Assembly: GCA_021371795.1 (NCBI GenBank)
Contig: JAJFVK010000013.1
Location: forward strand, 310,001-374,000
Direction: 5' to 3'
From: Planctomycetaceae bacterium
Lineage (GTDB): Bacteria; Planctomycetota; Phycisphaerae; Sedimentisphaerales; UBA12454
DNA length: 64,000 bases
How positions within the stretch are numbered: position 1 is the first letter of the stretch; each line of letters starts with the position of its first letter. Below are positions 7,166-16,029 of the stretch, in pieces. Position numbers and translations under genes: made by a program. The notes under the pieces are model-generated. The model searched no databases, was not told where the DNA came from, and saw nothing but the letters and a program-made list of their open reading frames with translations.

Positions 7166-8815
7166 TTGAATATGCCTAAGGTATCAGTTTGCATTCCAGC
7201 TTATAATCAGCCGGAGCTTCTTCGTAAAACTCTTAATTCTGTTATCACTCAATCTTTCGAGAATTACGAAATCATAGTAACAGATGATTCAACCGATGAC
7301 CGAGTTGAAAGATTGATTAAAGAATTCAGCCCTAACCCAAATATCAGATATTATAAAAATGAAAAGCCTAAAGGTTCCCCTCAAAATTGGAATTATGCAG
7401 TTAGTCTTGCAACGGGCGAATATATTAAGTTAATGCATCATGATGACTGGTTTGAAAACCAAAACAGTCTTTGTGAATTTGTTCGATTGCTTGATTCCAA
7501 CCCAAAAGCTGATTTCGCTTTTTCTGCCTGTTTGGCAAAAGATTTAGATGATACACTTAAATTCGTTCATAAGCCCAATCCTGAACAAATTAAAAAACTT
7601 CATGACAATCCTGATATATTATTTTTTGGCAACTTTATTGGTTCCCCAAGCACCACCATTTTCCGGAAAAAAATTGATGCGAGCTTTGATCCAAAACTCA
7701 AATGGATTGTTGACACCGATTTCTACATCAGAGTCCTTTGCAAACATAAGTTTATTTATTCTTCAAGCCCCCTGCTTTGTATTACAACAGGAACTGCTCA
7801 ACAGGTAACAGGTGAATGCTGCAATAACAAACAAGTTGAGCTATTTGAGTATATCTATGTTTCAGGAAAATTAAAGTCAGCTTTCCCCAATTTTCGACGA
7901 ATCTGGTTTTTCGCAAAGTTATTTAAAAAATATCATATTTTAACTTTCAAAGATATTTACGATGTCGATAACTCCCGCTGCATAAATGCGAAAGAGGTTA
8001 CTATTGCATTGTTATTAAATAAAATTATTTTTTATGGCGAGAGAATTACACAATATCCAAGGAAAATCTTAAGACATTCGTCACGCATTATGAAATCGAA
8101 GAAGAATATTTTTGATTTAATCCGTTTAGTTATAGCGGCTTTCGTCTCGAAAAAATATTTTTATTTTAAATCATATTCTCAATGCGGAGAAGATTTGATT
8201 GTAAGCTATATACTTAAAAATTATCTTAAAATCGAATTTCCATCCTATCTTGATATTGGTACGAATGACCCTGTGCATTTTAATAACACTTATTATTTTT
8301 ATCGGGCAAATTCCAAAGGGGTATGCATCGAACCTAATCCTGAATTATTTAAAAAAATCAAAAAAATTCGTCCCAAAGATATTTGCTTGAATGTTGGGAT
8401 AGGCTCCAAGAATATAAAATCCGCTGATTTTTACGTTCTGTCAAGTGATACGCTTAGCTCGTTCTCCAAAGATGAAGCTGAAAGGCTGTGTACTTTACAT
8501 GCACAAAAATCTGAAAAGATTCTCAAAATTCCTGTTGTAAATATAAACGAGATTATCGAAAAATATTTTGAAAAAACGCCAAATTTTGTTTCTATCGATA
8601 CCGAAGGGATGGATTTGGAGATACTTAATGCAATAAATTTTTTAAAGTTCAGGCCTGAAGTTTTTTGCATTGAAACCCTTACATACGTTGAAGATAAGTC
8701 GGAGCGCAAAATAAACGAAATATCCTCGTTTATGAAAGACAATGGTTATGTTATATACGCCGATACATACATTAATACAATTTATGTTGATGAGAACGCA
8801 TGGAAAAAACGATAA
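7166..8815 (+). CDS. Bifunctional GT2 glycosyltransferase - FkbM methyltransferase fusion
   Basis: A protein of about 549 residues with two catalytic domains. Residues 1-300 are a GT-A family 2 transferase (VSVCIPAYNQ at the N-terminus, TDDST, and the acidic LMHHDDWF motif near 92). Residues 325-549 are an FkbM-type methyltransferase: SYSQCGEDLIVSYI, the SAM-binding YLDIGTNDP, CIEPNP, and FVSIDTEGMDLEIL. It probably adds a sugar and methylates the same product. Start choice: TTG 7166 has GGAG 10 nt upstream; ATG 7172 is two codons later; a further TTG at 7133 lacks a ribosome site. It overlaps the next gene by 16 bases. Confidence 0.85.
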   Translation: MNMPKVSVCIPAYNQPELLRKTLNSVITQSFENYEIIVTDDSTDDRVERLIKEFSPNPNIRYYKNEKPKGSPQNWNYAVSLATGEYIKLMHHDDWFENQNSLCEFVRLLDSNPKADFAFSACLAKDLDDTLKFVHKPNPEQIKKLHDNPDILFFGNFIGSPSTTIFRKKIDASFDPKLKWIVDTDFYIRVLCKHKFIYSSSPLLCITTGTAQQVTGECCNNKQVELFEYIYVSGKLKSAFPNFRRIWFFAKLFKKYHILTFKDIYDVDNSRCINAKEVTIALLLNKIIFYGERITQYPRKILRHSSRIMKSKKNIFDLIRLVIAAFVSKKYFYFKSYSQCGEDLIVSYILKNYLKIEFPSYLDIGTNDPVHFNNTYYFYRANSKGVCIEPNPELFKKIKKIRPKDICLNVGIGSKNIKSADFYVLSSDTLSSFSKDEAERLCTLHAQKSEKILKIPVVNINEIIEKYFEKTPNFVSIDTEGMDLEILNAINFLKFRPEVFCIETLTYVEDKSERKINEISSFMKDNGYVIYADTYINTIYVDENAWKKR

Positions 8816-9474
8816 AAAATGATTTAAAACTCCATCTTGGTTGCGGCGAAATTTATATTGATGGATATACTAATATTGATTTTCCAAACAGTGAACATAC
8901 GGTTCAACATGTCAAAGCTGATAAATATGCTGATATAACTAAACTGGATTTCCCCAAAAATTCTGTTGAAGAAATACGATTGCATCATGTTTTTGAACAT
9001 TTCTCAAGACCTGTCGCGCTCGCTTTAATTTGTAAGTGGCGAGATTGGCTAAAACCGGGTGGTTTGCTTAGAATTGAAACTCCTGATGTTATGAAGGGAT
9101 TTACAAAAATGGTACTGCCATGGATTTCCCGCGATGCGAAGCAGCAAATAATGCGTCATATTTTTGGCTCTCATGAAGCCGATTGGGCGATTCATAAGGA
9201 TGGATGGTACAGGGTAAAATTTAAAAATACTTTAACAGCATTGGGATTTAAAAAACTGATATTTAAAAAATCAAGGTGGCAGTCGCTAAATAATATTGAA
9301 GTGCGAGCTTATAAAGGTGATATGGAAATGTCATTTTTAAATTACAAGGAAATCGTACAGACTCTTCTGAAAAAAAGTTGTATTACAATTCGTAGAAAAC
9401 GCTTATCCGGCAGTGAACTTCAAATGCTTGATGTATGGCTGGAGATATTCGAAAAAACATACAAAAATTTATAA
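8800..9474 (+). CDS. Predicted SAM-dependent methyltransferase (COG4627-like)
   Basis: A 224-residue small methyltransferase. It opens KLHLGCGEIYIDGYTNIDF, the form in which the glycine-rich SAM loop is followed by the acidic ribose-binding strand in this group. A D-x-T-x-LDFP segment precedes EIRLHHVFEHFSRP near residue 65, and WLKPGGLLRIETPD near 85 is the motif after the substrate strand. No substrate can be read from sequence; position implies glycan modification. It overlaps the fusion gene upstream by 16 bases. Confidence 0.8.
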   Translation: MEKTIKNDLKLHLGCGEIYIDGYTNIDFPNSEHTVQHVKADKYADITKLDFPKNSVEEIRLHHVFEHFSRPVALALICKWRDWLKPGGLLRIETPDVMKGFTKMVLPWISRDAKQQIMRHIFGSHEADWAIHKDGWYRVKFKNTLTALGFKKLIFKKSRWQSLNNIEVRAYKGDMEMSFLNYKEIVQTLLKKSCITIRRKRLSGSELQMLDVWLEIFEKTYKNL

Positions 9475-9492
9475 TTACTGCTCTTCTGCTAA

Positions 9493-10449
9493 ATGGATAA
9501 TCAAAAAATTGAATCAAGACTTCCGCTTGTAAGCATTATATTGCCGGTCTATAATGGAATGCCCTATCTTGAATCATCAATTAAAAGCATACGGACTCAG
9601 ACTTATAGAAATTTTGAACTAATTATTGTTAATGATGGTTCAAAAGATAATTCAATGAATTTTTTGCGAGATATAAAAGATTCAAGAATCAGGCTTTTTG
9701 AGCAGGAAAACATGGGATTGGCAGCCACTCTGAATAAAGGGATCGGTTATTCTAAAGGTGAATTTATTGCCAGGCACGATCAGGATGATATCTCATTGCC
9801 TTTAAGGCTGGAAAAACAAGTTGCTTTTTTAATAAACAACCACGATTATGCTTTAGTAGGAACCTGGGCCTCAATAATTAATAATGATGGAGAAACTGGT
9901 CGTGCTCATTTGCATCCAGCTGAAAATATTCAGCTTCAGTTTGAATTGCTTTTCGATAATCCTTTTGTCCATAGTTCGGTAATGCTGCGTAAAAGTATTT
10001 TTGAAGCTGTTGGTTTATACTCAACCGATAAAAACAGACAGCCGCCTGAAGATTATGAACTCTGGTCAAGAATCGCCCGGCATGCCAAAATCGCAAATAT
10101 ACCCGAAGTTCTGCACTTGTATCGTGAAATCCCTTCTAGTATGTCAAGAACAGGAATTAACCCTTTTCTTGATAAGGTAATTGACAGAAGTATCGAAAAT
10201 TTAACTTGGGCCAATAAAAATGAAACTGATGAAACCATCAATATAATTTCTGCTCTTGCCCATAGGGCTTATTACCGAATTAGAACAAAACCAAAATTAA
10301 TTAAAATTTTTTTAATGCTTTTAAAATTAAGTTTAGCTGTGAAAAAGAATTCTGGGGAATCAATTTTAAAACTGAAAAAAAGGTTCATTTTGCGATATTT
10401 CTCAATTCTGAATTCATATAAAGGTTATAAATTCCAAAATCAAAAATGA
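9493..10449 (+). CDS. GT2 family glycosyltransferase
   Basis: A 318-residue GT-A transferase. Nucleotide-binding strand VSIILPVYNGMPYL is near residue 12, VNDGSKDNS near 49, the metal-binding acidic motif ARHDQDDISLP near 97, and PPEDYELWSRIA near 182 is the usual ED-x-LW acceptor motif of O-antigen GT2 enzymes. There is no membrane helix. It should act at the cytoplasmic face on the growing lipid-linked chain; donor and linkage cannot be read. Its stop overlaps the start of the epimerase gene by 4 bases. Confidence 0.9.
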   Translation: MDNQKIESRLPLVSIILPVYNGMPYLESSIKSIRTQTYRNFELIIVNDGSKDNSMNFLRDIKDSRIRLFEQENMGLAATLNKGIGYSKGEFIARHDQDDISLPLRLEKQVAFLINNHDYALVGTWASIINNDGETGRAHLHPAENIQLQFELLFDNPFVHSSVMLRKSIFEAVGLYSTDKNRQPPEDYELWSRIARHAKIANIPEVLHLYREIPSSMSRTGINPFLDKVIDRSIENLTWANKNETDETINIISALAHRAYYRIRTKPKLIKIFLMLLKLSLAVKKNSGESILKLKKRFILRYFSILNSYKGYKFQNQK

Positions 10450-11396
10450 AAATCTGCTGCGTAATTGGTGGAACTGGGTTTATAGGTTCAAATCTTGTTC
10501 CTAAATTAGTTTCCTCTGGGAGATTCGTAAAAGTAATCGGAAGAAATCCTAATCCGATGGTTTCTTTACCGAAAAATTCTGAATATTATTCTGGAAATTA
10601 CGGGGATTCTCGTTTTTTAGCCAAAATACTAAAAGGTGTAAATGAGGTTATCCATCTTGCATATTCTTCTGTACCGAAAACCAGTTATGATGATCCTATT
10701 CATGATATTTTGAATAATCTTCCGGAAACAGTTCAGCTTTTCAATTTAGCATTAAAAGCTAAAATTAAAAAAATTCTAATTGTATCATCTGGAGGAACAG
10801 TTTACGGAAAAATTGCCCGTTCCCCTGCTTCGGAATCCGTCCCTACAAATCCCCTCTCGCCATATGGAATCACGAAGCTTGCCTGTGAAAAATATGCCAT
10901 GATGTTTTACGAAATTCATAATTTGCCAGTGATTTGTGTCAGGCCGGCAAATGCTTATGGAGAAGGCCAGAAGGCTTTTACAGGTCAGGGTTTTATTGCA
11001 TCAGCAATTTGCTCCATTCTTCAAAAAAAAAAAATACAATTGTATGGTGATACTGGAACTGTTAGAGATTACATACACATAGATGATTTGACAAATGGAA
11101 TACTTTTGGCTCTTCGCTCTGGCAAAATAGGGAATTGTTATAATATTGGAACAGGTCTGGGTAAGAATAATATTGAAATTCTTGAATTATTACGACCTTT
11201 CGCTGAGAAAGCTAAATTGAAAATCAAAATCAAAAAACTTGCACTAAGACCGTTTGATGTTCCATTTAATGTTCTTAATTTTAATAAGTTAAAAAAAGAT
11301 ACAGGATGGGAACCTAAAATTCCTTTAAGTTTAGGATTGCAGAAAACATGGGATTGGTTCAGTAAAATTCATGAGGAATATAAATGCGGATTTTAA
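10446..11396 (+). CDS. NAD-dependent epimerase/dehydratase (extended SDR)
   Basis: A 316-residue extended short-chain dehydrogenase, GalE-like. The dinucleotide motif GGTGFIGSN is at residues 8-16, the serine-containing strand VSSGGTVYG near 116, and the catalytic Y-x3-K in SPYGITKLACEKY near 143. IHIDDLTNGI near 215 and YNIGTGLGKN near 236 are standard substrate-domain motifs. It probably interconverts an NDP-sugar used by the neighbouring transferases. It is the only nucleotide-sugar enzyme in the locus, so most donors must be made elsewhere. It overlaps both neighbours (4 and 13 bases). Confidence 0.88.
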   Translation: MKICCVIGGTGFIGSNLVPKLVSSGRFVKVIGRNPNPMVSLPKNSEYYSGNYGDSRFLAKILKGVNEVIHLAYSSVPKTSYDDPIHDILNNLPETVQLFNLALKAKIKKILIVSSGGTVYGKIARSPASESVPTNPLSPYGITKLACEKYAMMFYEIHNLPVICVRPANAYGEGQKAFTGQGFIASAICSILQKKKIQLYGDTGTVRDYIHIDDLTNGILLALRSGKIGNCYNIGTGLGKNNIEILELLRPFAEKAKLKIKIKKLALRPFDVPFNVLNFNKLKKDTGWEPKIPLSLGLQKTWDWFSKIHEEYKCGF

Positions 11397-12655
11397 TGTG
11401 TTGTGAATTTTATGCTCCCAGTCAGGGCGGTGTTCAGAAAGTAATACAGGAAGTCGCAGAACATCTTGTACGCAAAGGGCATGATGTAACCGTTGCGACT
11501 TCAGCATTACCAGAGAGGAATTTTACAAATTTAAATGGTGTTAAAATAAAAGAATTTAAAGCATCGGGCAACCTAGTAGCGGGTTTGAGAGGTAAAGTAA
11601 ATAATTATCAGGATTTTATCTTATCTGAAAATTTCGATGCTGTTTTGGTTAAAGCTGCGCAGCAGTGGACTTTCGATGCTCTATGGCCGATTATTGATAA
11701 AATTAAAGCAAGGAAAGTACATATTCCTTGCGGATATTCATGTCTCTACAATGATAATTTTAAAGAATATTATCAAAAAATGCCTGATATTCTCAAAAAA
11801 TTCGATCATCTTATTTTTTATGCGGAAAACTATCGTGATATTGATTTCGTGAAACAACATGGAATCAAAAACTACTCAATATTACCAAATGGTGCAAGTG
11901 AAGTTGAATTCAGAGGTGAATCGTCTAATAATTTTAGAAAACAATTTAATATCCCAGCGGATGATATTGTTTTTTTATCGGTTGGCTCTCCTCCTTTCAT
12001 GAAAGGTCATTTCGAAGTTGCCTTAGCGTATTCTATGTTAAACTTGCCGCATAACTCAACGTTGATTCTGAATGGAAATTATCAAAGTTTTGAAAATCCT
12101 TTCAGTAACCAGATAGATGGTCTTGTGTTCAGGCTCAAACAGAAAGCTAAAGATTTAGTTAAATTACTTTTGGGCCGTTCCAGATGTAACCTGAGTATGT
12201 TTTTCAAAACTATCAAATCTATTCAAAAACAAAAAAATAAAAGGATAATGATTCTAAATCTGCCAAGGGAAAAGGTTGTTTCAGCTTTTTTTCATGCTGA
12301 TATATTTGTTTTTGCGTCACATATCGAATATTCCCCGCTCGTTCTATATGAATCTTCGGCAGCTGGTTTGCCTTTTATTTCTGCTTCGGTAGGAAATGCT
12401 GAAGAAATAGCTCGGTGGACTCAAGGAGGCATTGTTTATCCTGTAAAACAGGATGGGTATGGTTATGCAATATCAGACCCTGAACAATTGGCTATGCACA
12501 TGACTGAATTAGCAGATGATAAATCCAAACGGGAATTACTTGGATTTAATGGCAGGAAAAATTGGGAACAAAATTATACGTGGGAAAAAATTACTGATAT
12601 ATATGAGAAAATTCTAGCGGGCAATCAATATGCTTCAAATCAAAAAATTATTTAA
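11384..12655 (+). CDS. GT4 family glycosyltransferase
   Basis: A 423-residue GT-B transferase. The N-terminal acceptor domain has the glycine loop SQGGVQKVIQEVAEHL near residue 12. The C-terminal donor domain has LSVGSPPFMKGH near 204 and the E-x7-E type region SPLVLYESSAAGLPFISASVG near 325. An insert of about 50 residues (GRSRCNLSMFFKTIKSIQ area) lies between donor-domain strands and is unusual in length. Cytoplasmic and probably peripheral to the membrane. Overlaps the next gene by 26 bases. Confidence 0.87.
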   Translation: MRILMCCEFYAPSQGGVQKVIQEVAEHLVRKGHDVTVATSALPERNFTNLNGVKIKEFKASGNLVAGLRGKVNNYQDFILSENFDAVLVKAAQQWTFDALWPIIDKIKARKVHIPCGYSCLYNDNFKEYYQKMPDILKKFDHLIFYAENYRDIDFVKQHGIKNYSILPNGASEVEFRGESSNNFRKQFNIPADDIVFLSVGSPPFMKGHFEVALAYSMLNLPHNSTLILNGNYQSFENPFSNQIDGLVFRLKQKAKDLVKLLLGRSRCNLSMFFKTIKSIQKQKNKRIMILNLPREKVVSAFFHADIFVFASHIEYSPLVLYESSAAGLPFISASVGNAEEIARWTQGGIVYPVKQDGYGYAISDPEQLAMHMTELADDKSKRELLGFNGRKNWEQNYTWEKITDIYEKILAGNQYASNQKII

Positions 12656-13340
12656 TTTAAAAAATTTATCTTTAACAACTGCCAATCCAGTCCCTCTCCA
12701 TGGAGGAAAAAATTTTGAAGTGGATATGTGGGCCATTTCCAAGTTTATATTTAAAAAAGTCATTCCGGTCATTGGTTGTCATCCATACCCCCTGAATGAA
12801 TTATCCTTAATGGTTTCAACCATCTGTTGGCTGAAACCGACACACATTTTCGAATGGGGCACGCATTATGGTAAATCTGCCAGAGTTTTTTATGAAACAA
12901 TCACATATTTCAATTTAAATACAGAAATTCATTCCATTGATTTGCCAATAGATCAGGAGCACGTTGAACATCCCAAAAATAAAAGAGGTATCTATGTCAA
13001 AAAATTCAAAAGAGTAAATTTACATTTAGGCGACGGCCTGAATAAATCTCTTGAAATTTATAACTCATGCAATCATATTGCTGTTCCTTTATTTTTTCTA
13101 GACGGCGACCATTCTTATGAATCAGTTAAAAGAGAATTAAATACGATATCAGCGAAAGTTTCAAATCCGAACTTTCTTGTTCATGACACTTTGTTTCAGT
13201 CATCTGAATCAAAATATAATATTGGCCCCAATCAGGCTGTTAAAGAGTTTCTAAAAAATAATTCAGAAAAATATCTTACAATAGAAACATCTCTGGGTTT
13301 GCCAGGGATGACTTTGATTTTAAAAAATGATAGTCATTAA
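12630..13340 (+). CDS. Class I methyltransferase, CmcI/rhamnosyl O-methyltransferase-like
   Basis: A 236-residue protein. HIFEWGTHYGKSARVF near residue 72 occupies the SAM-binding loop position, SIDLPID near 104 the acidic strand, LHLGDGLNKS near 131, and FFLDGDHSYESVKREL near 152 is the metal-site helix characteristic of CmcI-like and Methyltransf_24 enzymes. These methylate hydroxyls on sugars or antibiotics. The ATG at 12630 lies within the end of the GT4 gene (26-base overlap) and its own end overlaps the fucosyltransferase by 14 bases. Confidence 0.75.
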   Translation: MLQIKKLFNLKNLSLTTANPVPLHGGKNFEVDMWAISKFIFKKVIPVIGCHPYPLNELSLMVSTICWLKPTHIFEWGTHYGKSARVFYETITYFNLNTEIHSIDLPIDQEHVEHPKNKRGIYVKKFKRVNLHLGDGLNKSLEIYNSCNHIAVPLFFLDGDHSYESVKRELNTISAKVSNPNFLVHDTLFQSSESKYNIGPNQAVKEFLKNNSEKYLTIETSLGLPGMTLILKNDSH

Positions 13341-14169
13341 ATTATTAGGCGGCCTTGGCAATCAAATGTTTCAGTATGCTCTGGGACGACAGCTTTCATT
13401 GAAGCTGAACACAGAGCTTAAAATTGACTTATCGGAATTCCGTACTTATCCGCTTCGTCAGTATGAATTAAATTTTTTCGGCATCAATGAAAACTTTATT
13501 GAACGCGAAGAACTTAACAGGTTAAAAAAAAAGTATTTCAAATGGTTTTCAGCTAACTCTTATATGGTTGTTAAAGAGAAAAGTTTCTTATTCGAACCTG
13601 AAATCTTATCTCTTTCAGGTAATTTAATGTTAAAGGGATATTGGCAAAGTTACAGGTATTTCGATAGAATTCCAGAGACTTTACGGAAAGATTTTAGTCT
13701 TAAGCAGCCTTTTAGCAGACCATACCAATTGTTGACAGAAGAAATTTGCAATTCCAATTCTGTTAGTGTACATATCAGGAGAGGTGATTACATACAAAAT
13801 AAAATAACGAATCAGTATCATGGAGTTTGCAATCTACAGTACTATCTGGATGCTGCCAATTTTATCGCACAAAAAATAAATGATCCTGTTTTTTATGTTT
13901 TCTCTGATGATCATGATTGGTTAAAAAGTAATTTTGTGATTCCTTTCAAATTTAAGCTAATCGCCGGAATCGAAAAACAAACATCGCAGCAGGATATGAT
14001 TTTGATGTCGAATTGCAAACACCACATTATTGCAAACAGTACCTTTTCCTGGTGGGCAGCATGGTTAAATCCGAATCCGCAAAAAATTGTCATCGCTCCG
14101 CTTAAATGGTTTGCCGGTGCAAGAAACAAGACAGACGACCTCATTCCGATAGATTGGATTAGATTATAA
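13327..14169 (+). CDS. GT11 alpha-1,2-fucosyltransferase
   Basis: A 280-residue protein of family GT11. It opens with the diagnostic MIVIKLLGGLGNQMFQYALG, has LKGYWQSYRYF near residue 100, the donor-binding VSVHIRRGDY near 146, YVFSDD near 186 and the C-terminal NSTFSWWAAWLN near 238. GT11 enzymes transfer L-fucose from GDP-L-fucose to position 2 of galactose in O-antigens and host-like glycans. No GDP-fucose synthesis genes (gmd, fcl) occur in the window. It shows that this organism makes, as well as degrades, fucosylated glycans. Confidence 0.93.
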   Translation: MIVIKLLGGLGNQMFQYALGRQLSLKLNTELKIDLSEFRTYPLRQYELNFFGINENFIEREELNRLKKKYFKWFSANSYMVVKEKSFLFEPEILSLSGNLMLKGYWQSYRYFDRIPETLRKDFSLKQPFSRPYQLLTEEICNSNSVSVHIRRGDYIQNKITNQYHGVCNLQYYLDAANFIAQKINDPVFYVFSDDHDWLKSNFVIPFKFKLIAGIEKQTSQQDMILMSNCKHHIIANSTFSWWAAWLNPNPQKIVIAPLKWFAGARNKTDDLIPIDWIRL

Positions 14170-14170
14170 A

Positions 14171-14917
14171 ATGCCGCAACCTTTAATTTCAGTTGTGATG
14201 CCGGTATGCAACGGAGAAAAATTTCTTTCAGATTCTATTGAAAGCATACTAAATCAGTCATTTTCAGATTTTGAATTTATTATAATTGAGAATGGCTCAA
14301 CTGACAATTCCTGGCAGATAATTAAGTCTTATTCAGACTCAAGGATTAAAGCCATTCGCTCATCAATAAAACAGGTAGGATACAATCTCAATCTTGGCAT
14401 AATGAATTCTGTTGGTAAGTATATAGCCAGAATGGATTGCGACGATATATCCAATATTGACCGCCTTCGAAGTCTGTTTGAATTTCTTGAAAAGAATTCT
14501 GATATTACTGTTGTTGGTTCTGCTTTCCAGACCTTTGGTACCAATGTGAAAGAGAAAATCATTCGAATGCCAGAAACTAACAGCCTTATCAGACGCAAAT
14601 TGCCGTTCAGGTTTTGCTTCTGTCATCCATCTGTTATGTTCAAACGAGAAGTTGTTCTCAATTATGGAGGTTACTGGAATTTCAATTCTTGTGAAGATTT
14701 GGATTTATGGTTGCGCCTTTCAAGAAATGCTAATATCAAATTTGCAAATCTCCATAAAGTTCTTCTAAAGTATCGCATCCACCCTGGTCAGGTAAAAGGT
14801 AAAAAAGAAACTTACATCGAAATGTCAGGACTTATGTTTCGAGAATCGCTATTGCGAAAATCTCCTAAATATTTTTGCGGGTTTCTTATTTCTCTTTTAA
14901 AAATTTTATTCAAATGA
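14171..14917 (+). CDS. GT2 family glycosyltransferase
   Basis: A 248-residue GT-A transferase: ISVVMPVCNGEKFLSDSI at residues 6-23, IENGSTDNS near 43, ARMDCDDISN near 83, and SCEDLDLWLRLSR near 175. Related to the enzyme at 9493-10449 in architecture but without a long C-terminal extension. Starts one base after the fucosyltransferase stop and ends with ATGA overlapping the next gene. Donor unknown. Confidence 0.88.
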   Translation: MPQPLISVVMPVCNGEKFLSDSIESILNQSFSDFEFIIIENGSTDNSWQIIKSYSDSRIKAIRSSIKQVGYNLNLGIMNSVGKYIARMDCDDISNIDRLRSLFEFLEKNSDITVVGSAFQTFGTNVKEKIIRMPETNSLIRRKLPFRFCFCHPSVMFKREVVLNYGGYWNFNSCEDLDLWLRLSRNANIKFANLHKVLLKYRIHPGQVKGKKETYIEMSGLMFRESLLRKSPKYFCGFLISLLKILFK

Positions 14918-16029
14918 TAATCCATTTCATACATAATCCCGTTAGCGCCAAAAGGTTCGTCGAACCCCTTGTGGATTGCCTAAATAAAAACAATTTCAAA
15001 ACTGAATTATGGGTGGAAAACAAAATCGGGTTGGAACACTTTATTGATCAGATTGCCTGCCCGGTCAATTTTTGCGAATTTGATATTTCTCCCAATCCTT
15101 TTCAGTTTACTTTTAGGTGTCTTTCCCTTATCAAAAAATTAAGGAAGTTAAGACCAAAAGCAGTTCATGCTCATCAAACCCGGGCCGCTCTTATCCCCCT
15201 TTTGGCTGCCCGTATTTGCCGAGTCCCAATTAGAATTTATCATAATCATGGCATTCCCTATATTGGGCACAAAGGGTTTTTTAGGTTTTTTCTTTTCGCT
15301 TTGGAAAAAATTAACTGCCGTCTGGCAACAAATGTTATTACGGTTTCCCCAACCTTGAAAAGTATTATCGAAAGCGATATAAATCCGCCAAATGGTTGTT
15401 GTATTTTAGGAAATGGTTCAGCATGCGGCATAGACCTCAGCGAGTTCCCGAAAAATCTCTGCTCCGAAGGAGAGAAACAAATTTACAGAAAAGAATTAGG
15501 TATTCCTGAAAAAAGTTTTGTCGCACTTTTCTGCGGAAGACCTGTCAAAAGAAAAGGAATAGATGTCTTGTTTTCAGCTTGGGAAAAAACCAAGATTAAT
15601 AGAGACAAACTATTGCTTCTTGCAGGTGTACATGATTCAGACTTAAAAAGAAAGTGGAAAACAATTCCTGGAATAAACCCCCTCGGGTTCGTTTCTAATA
15701 TGAAAAAATTGTATTCTGCTTCCGACATTGTGGTTTTGCCAAGCTTTCATGAGGGCACAAGCTATACTATTCTTGAGGCGTTTGCATCTTTTAGAACTGT
15801 AATTGCTTGTGATATACCAGGAAATGATTATATTATAAAAAATCAGGTCAATGGTTTTTTGATACAGCCAGGCGATTGGATTGAGTTAAAGAACAAATTG
15901 GAACAGGTAAGCGAAAATGAAGATCTTCGTGATTTGGAATTGGCCGCCAGAGAAACTATTGAAAAAAAATTCGATAGGCGTATTTGTCTCAATAATTTAA
16001 TTGATTTTTATTCAGAACTGAATTTATGA
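14914..16029 (+). CDS. GT4 family glycosyltransferase
   Basis: A 371-residue GT-B transferase. The N-terminal domain has HAHQTRAALIPLLAARI near residue 85 and RIYHNHG near 106. The donor domain has FVALFCGRPVKRKGIDVL near 202 and the E-x7-E signature SFHEGTSYTILEAFA near 275. It starts at ATG 14914, which overlaps the preceding stop as ATGA; an upstream in-frame start would give a 13-residue extension of no family character. Its stop overlaps the next start in the same way. Confidence 0.9.
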   Translation: MIIHFIHNPVSAKRFVEPLVDCLNKNNFKTELWVENKIGLEHFIDQIACPVNFCEFDISPNPFQFTFRCLSLIKKLRKLRPKAVHAHQTRAALIPLLAARICRVPIRIYHNHGIPYIGHKGFFRFFLFALEKINCRLATNVITVSPTLKSIIESDINPPNGCCILGNGSACGIDLSEFPKNLCSEGEKQIYRKELGIPEKSFVALFCGRPVKRKGIDVLFSAWEKTKINRDKLLLLAGVHDSDLKRKWKTIPGINPLGFVSNMKKLYSASDIVVLPSFHEGTSYTILEAFASFRTVIACDIPGNDYIIKNQVNGFLIQPGDWIELKNKLEQVSENEDLRDLELAARETIEKKFDRRICLNNLIDFYSELNL

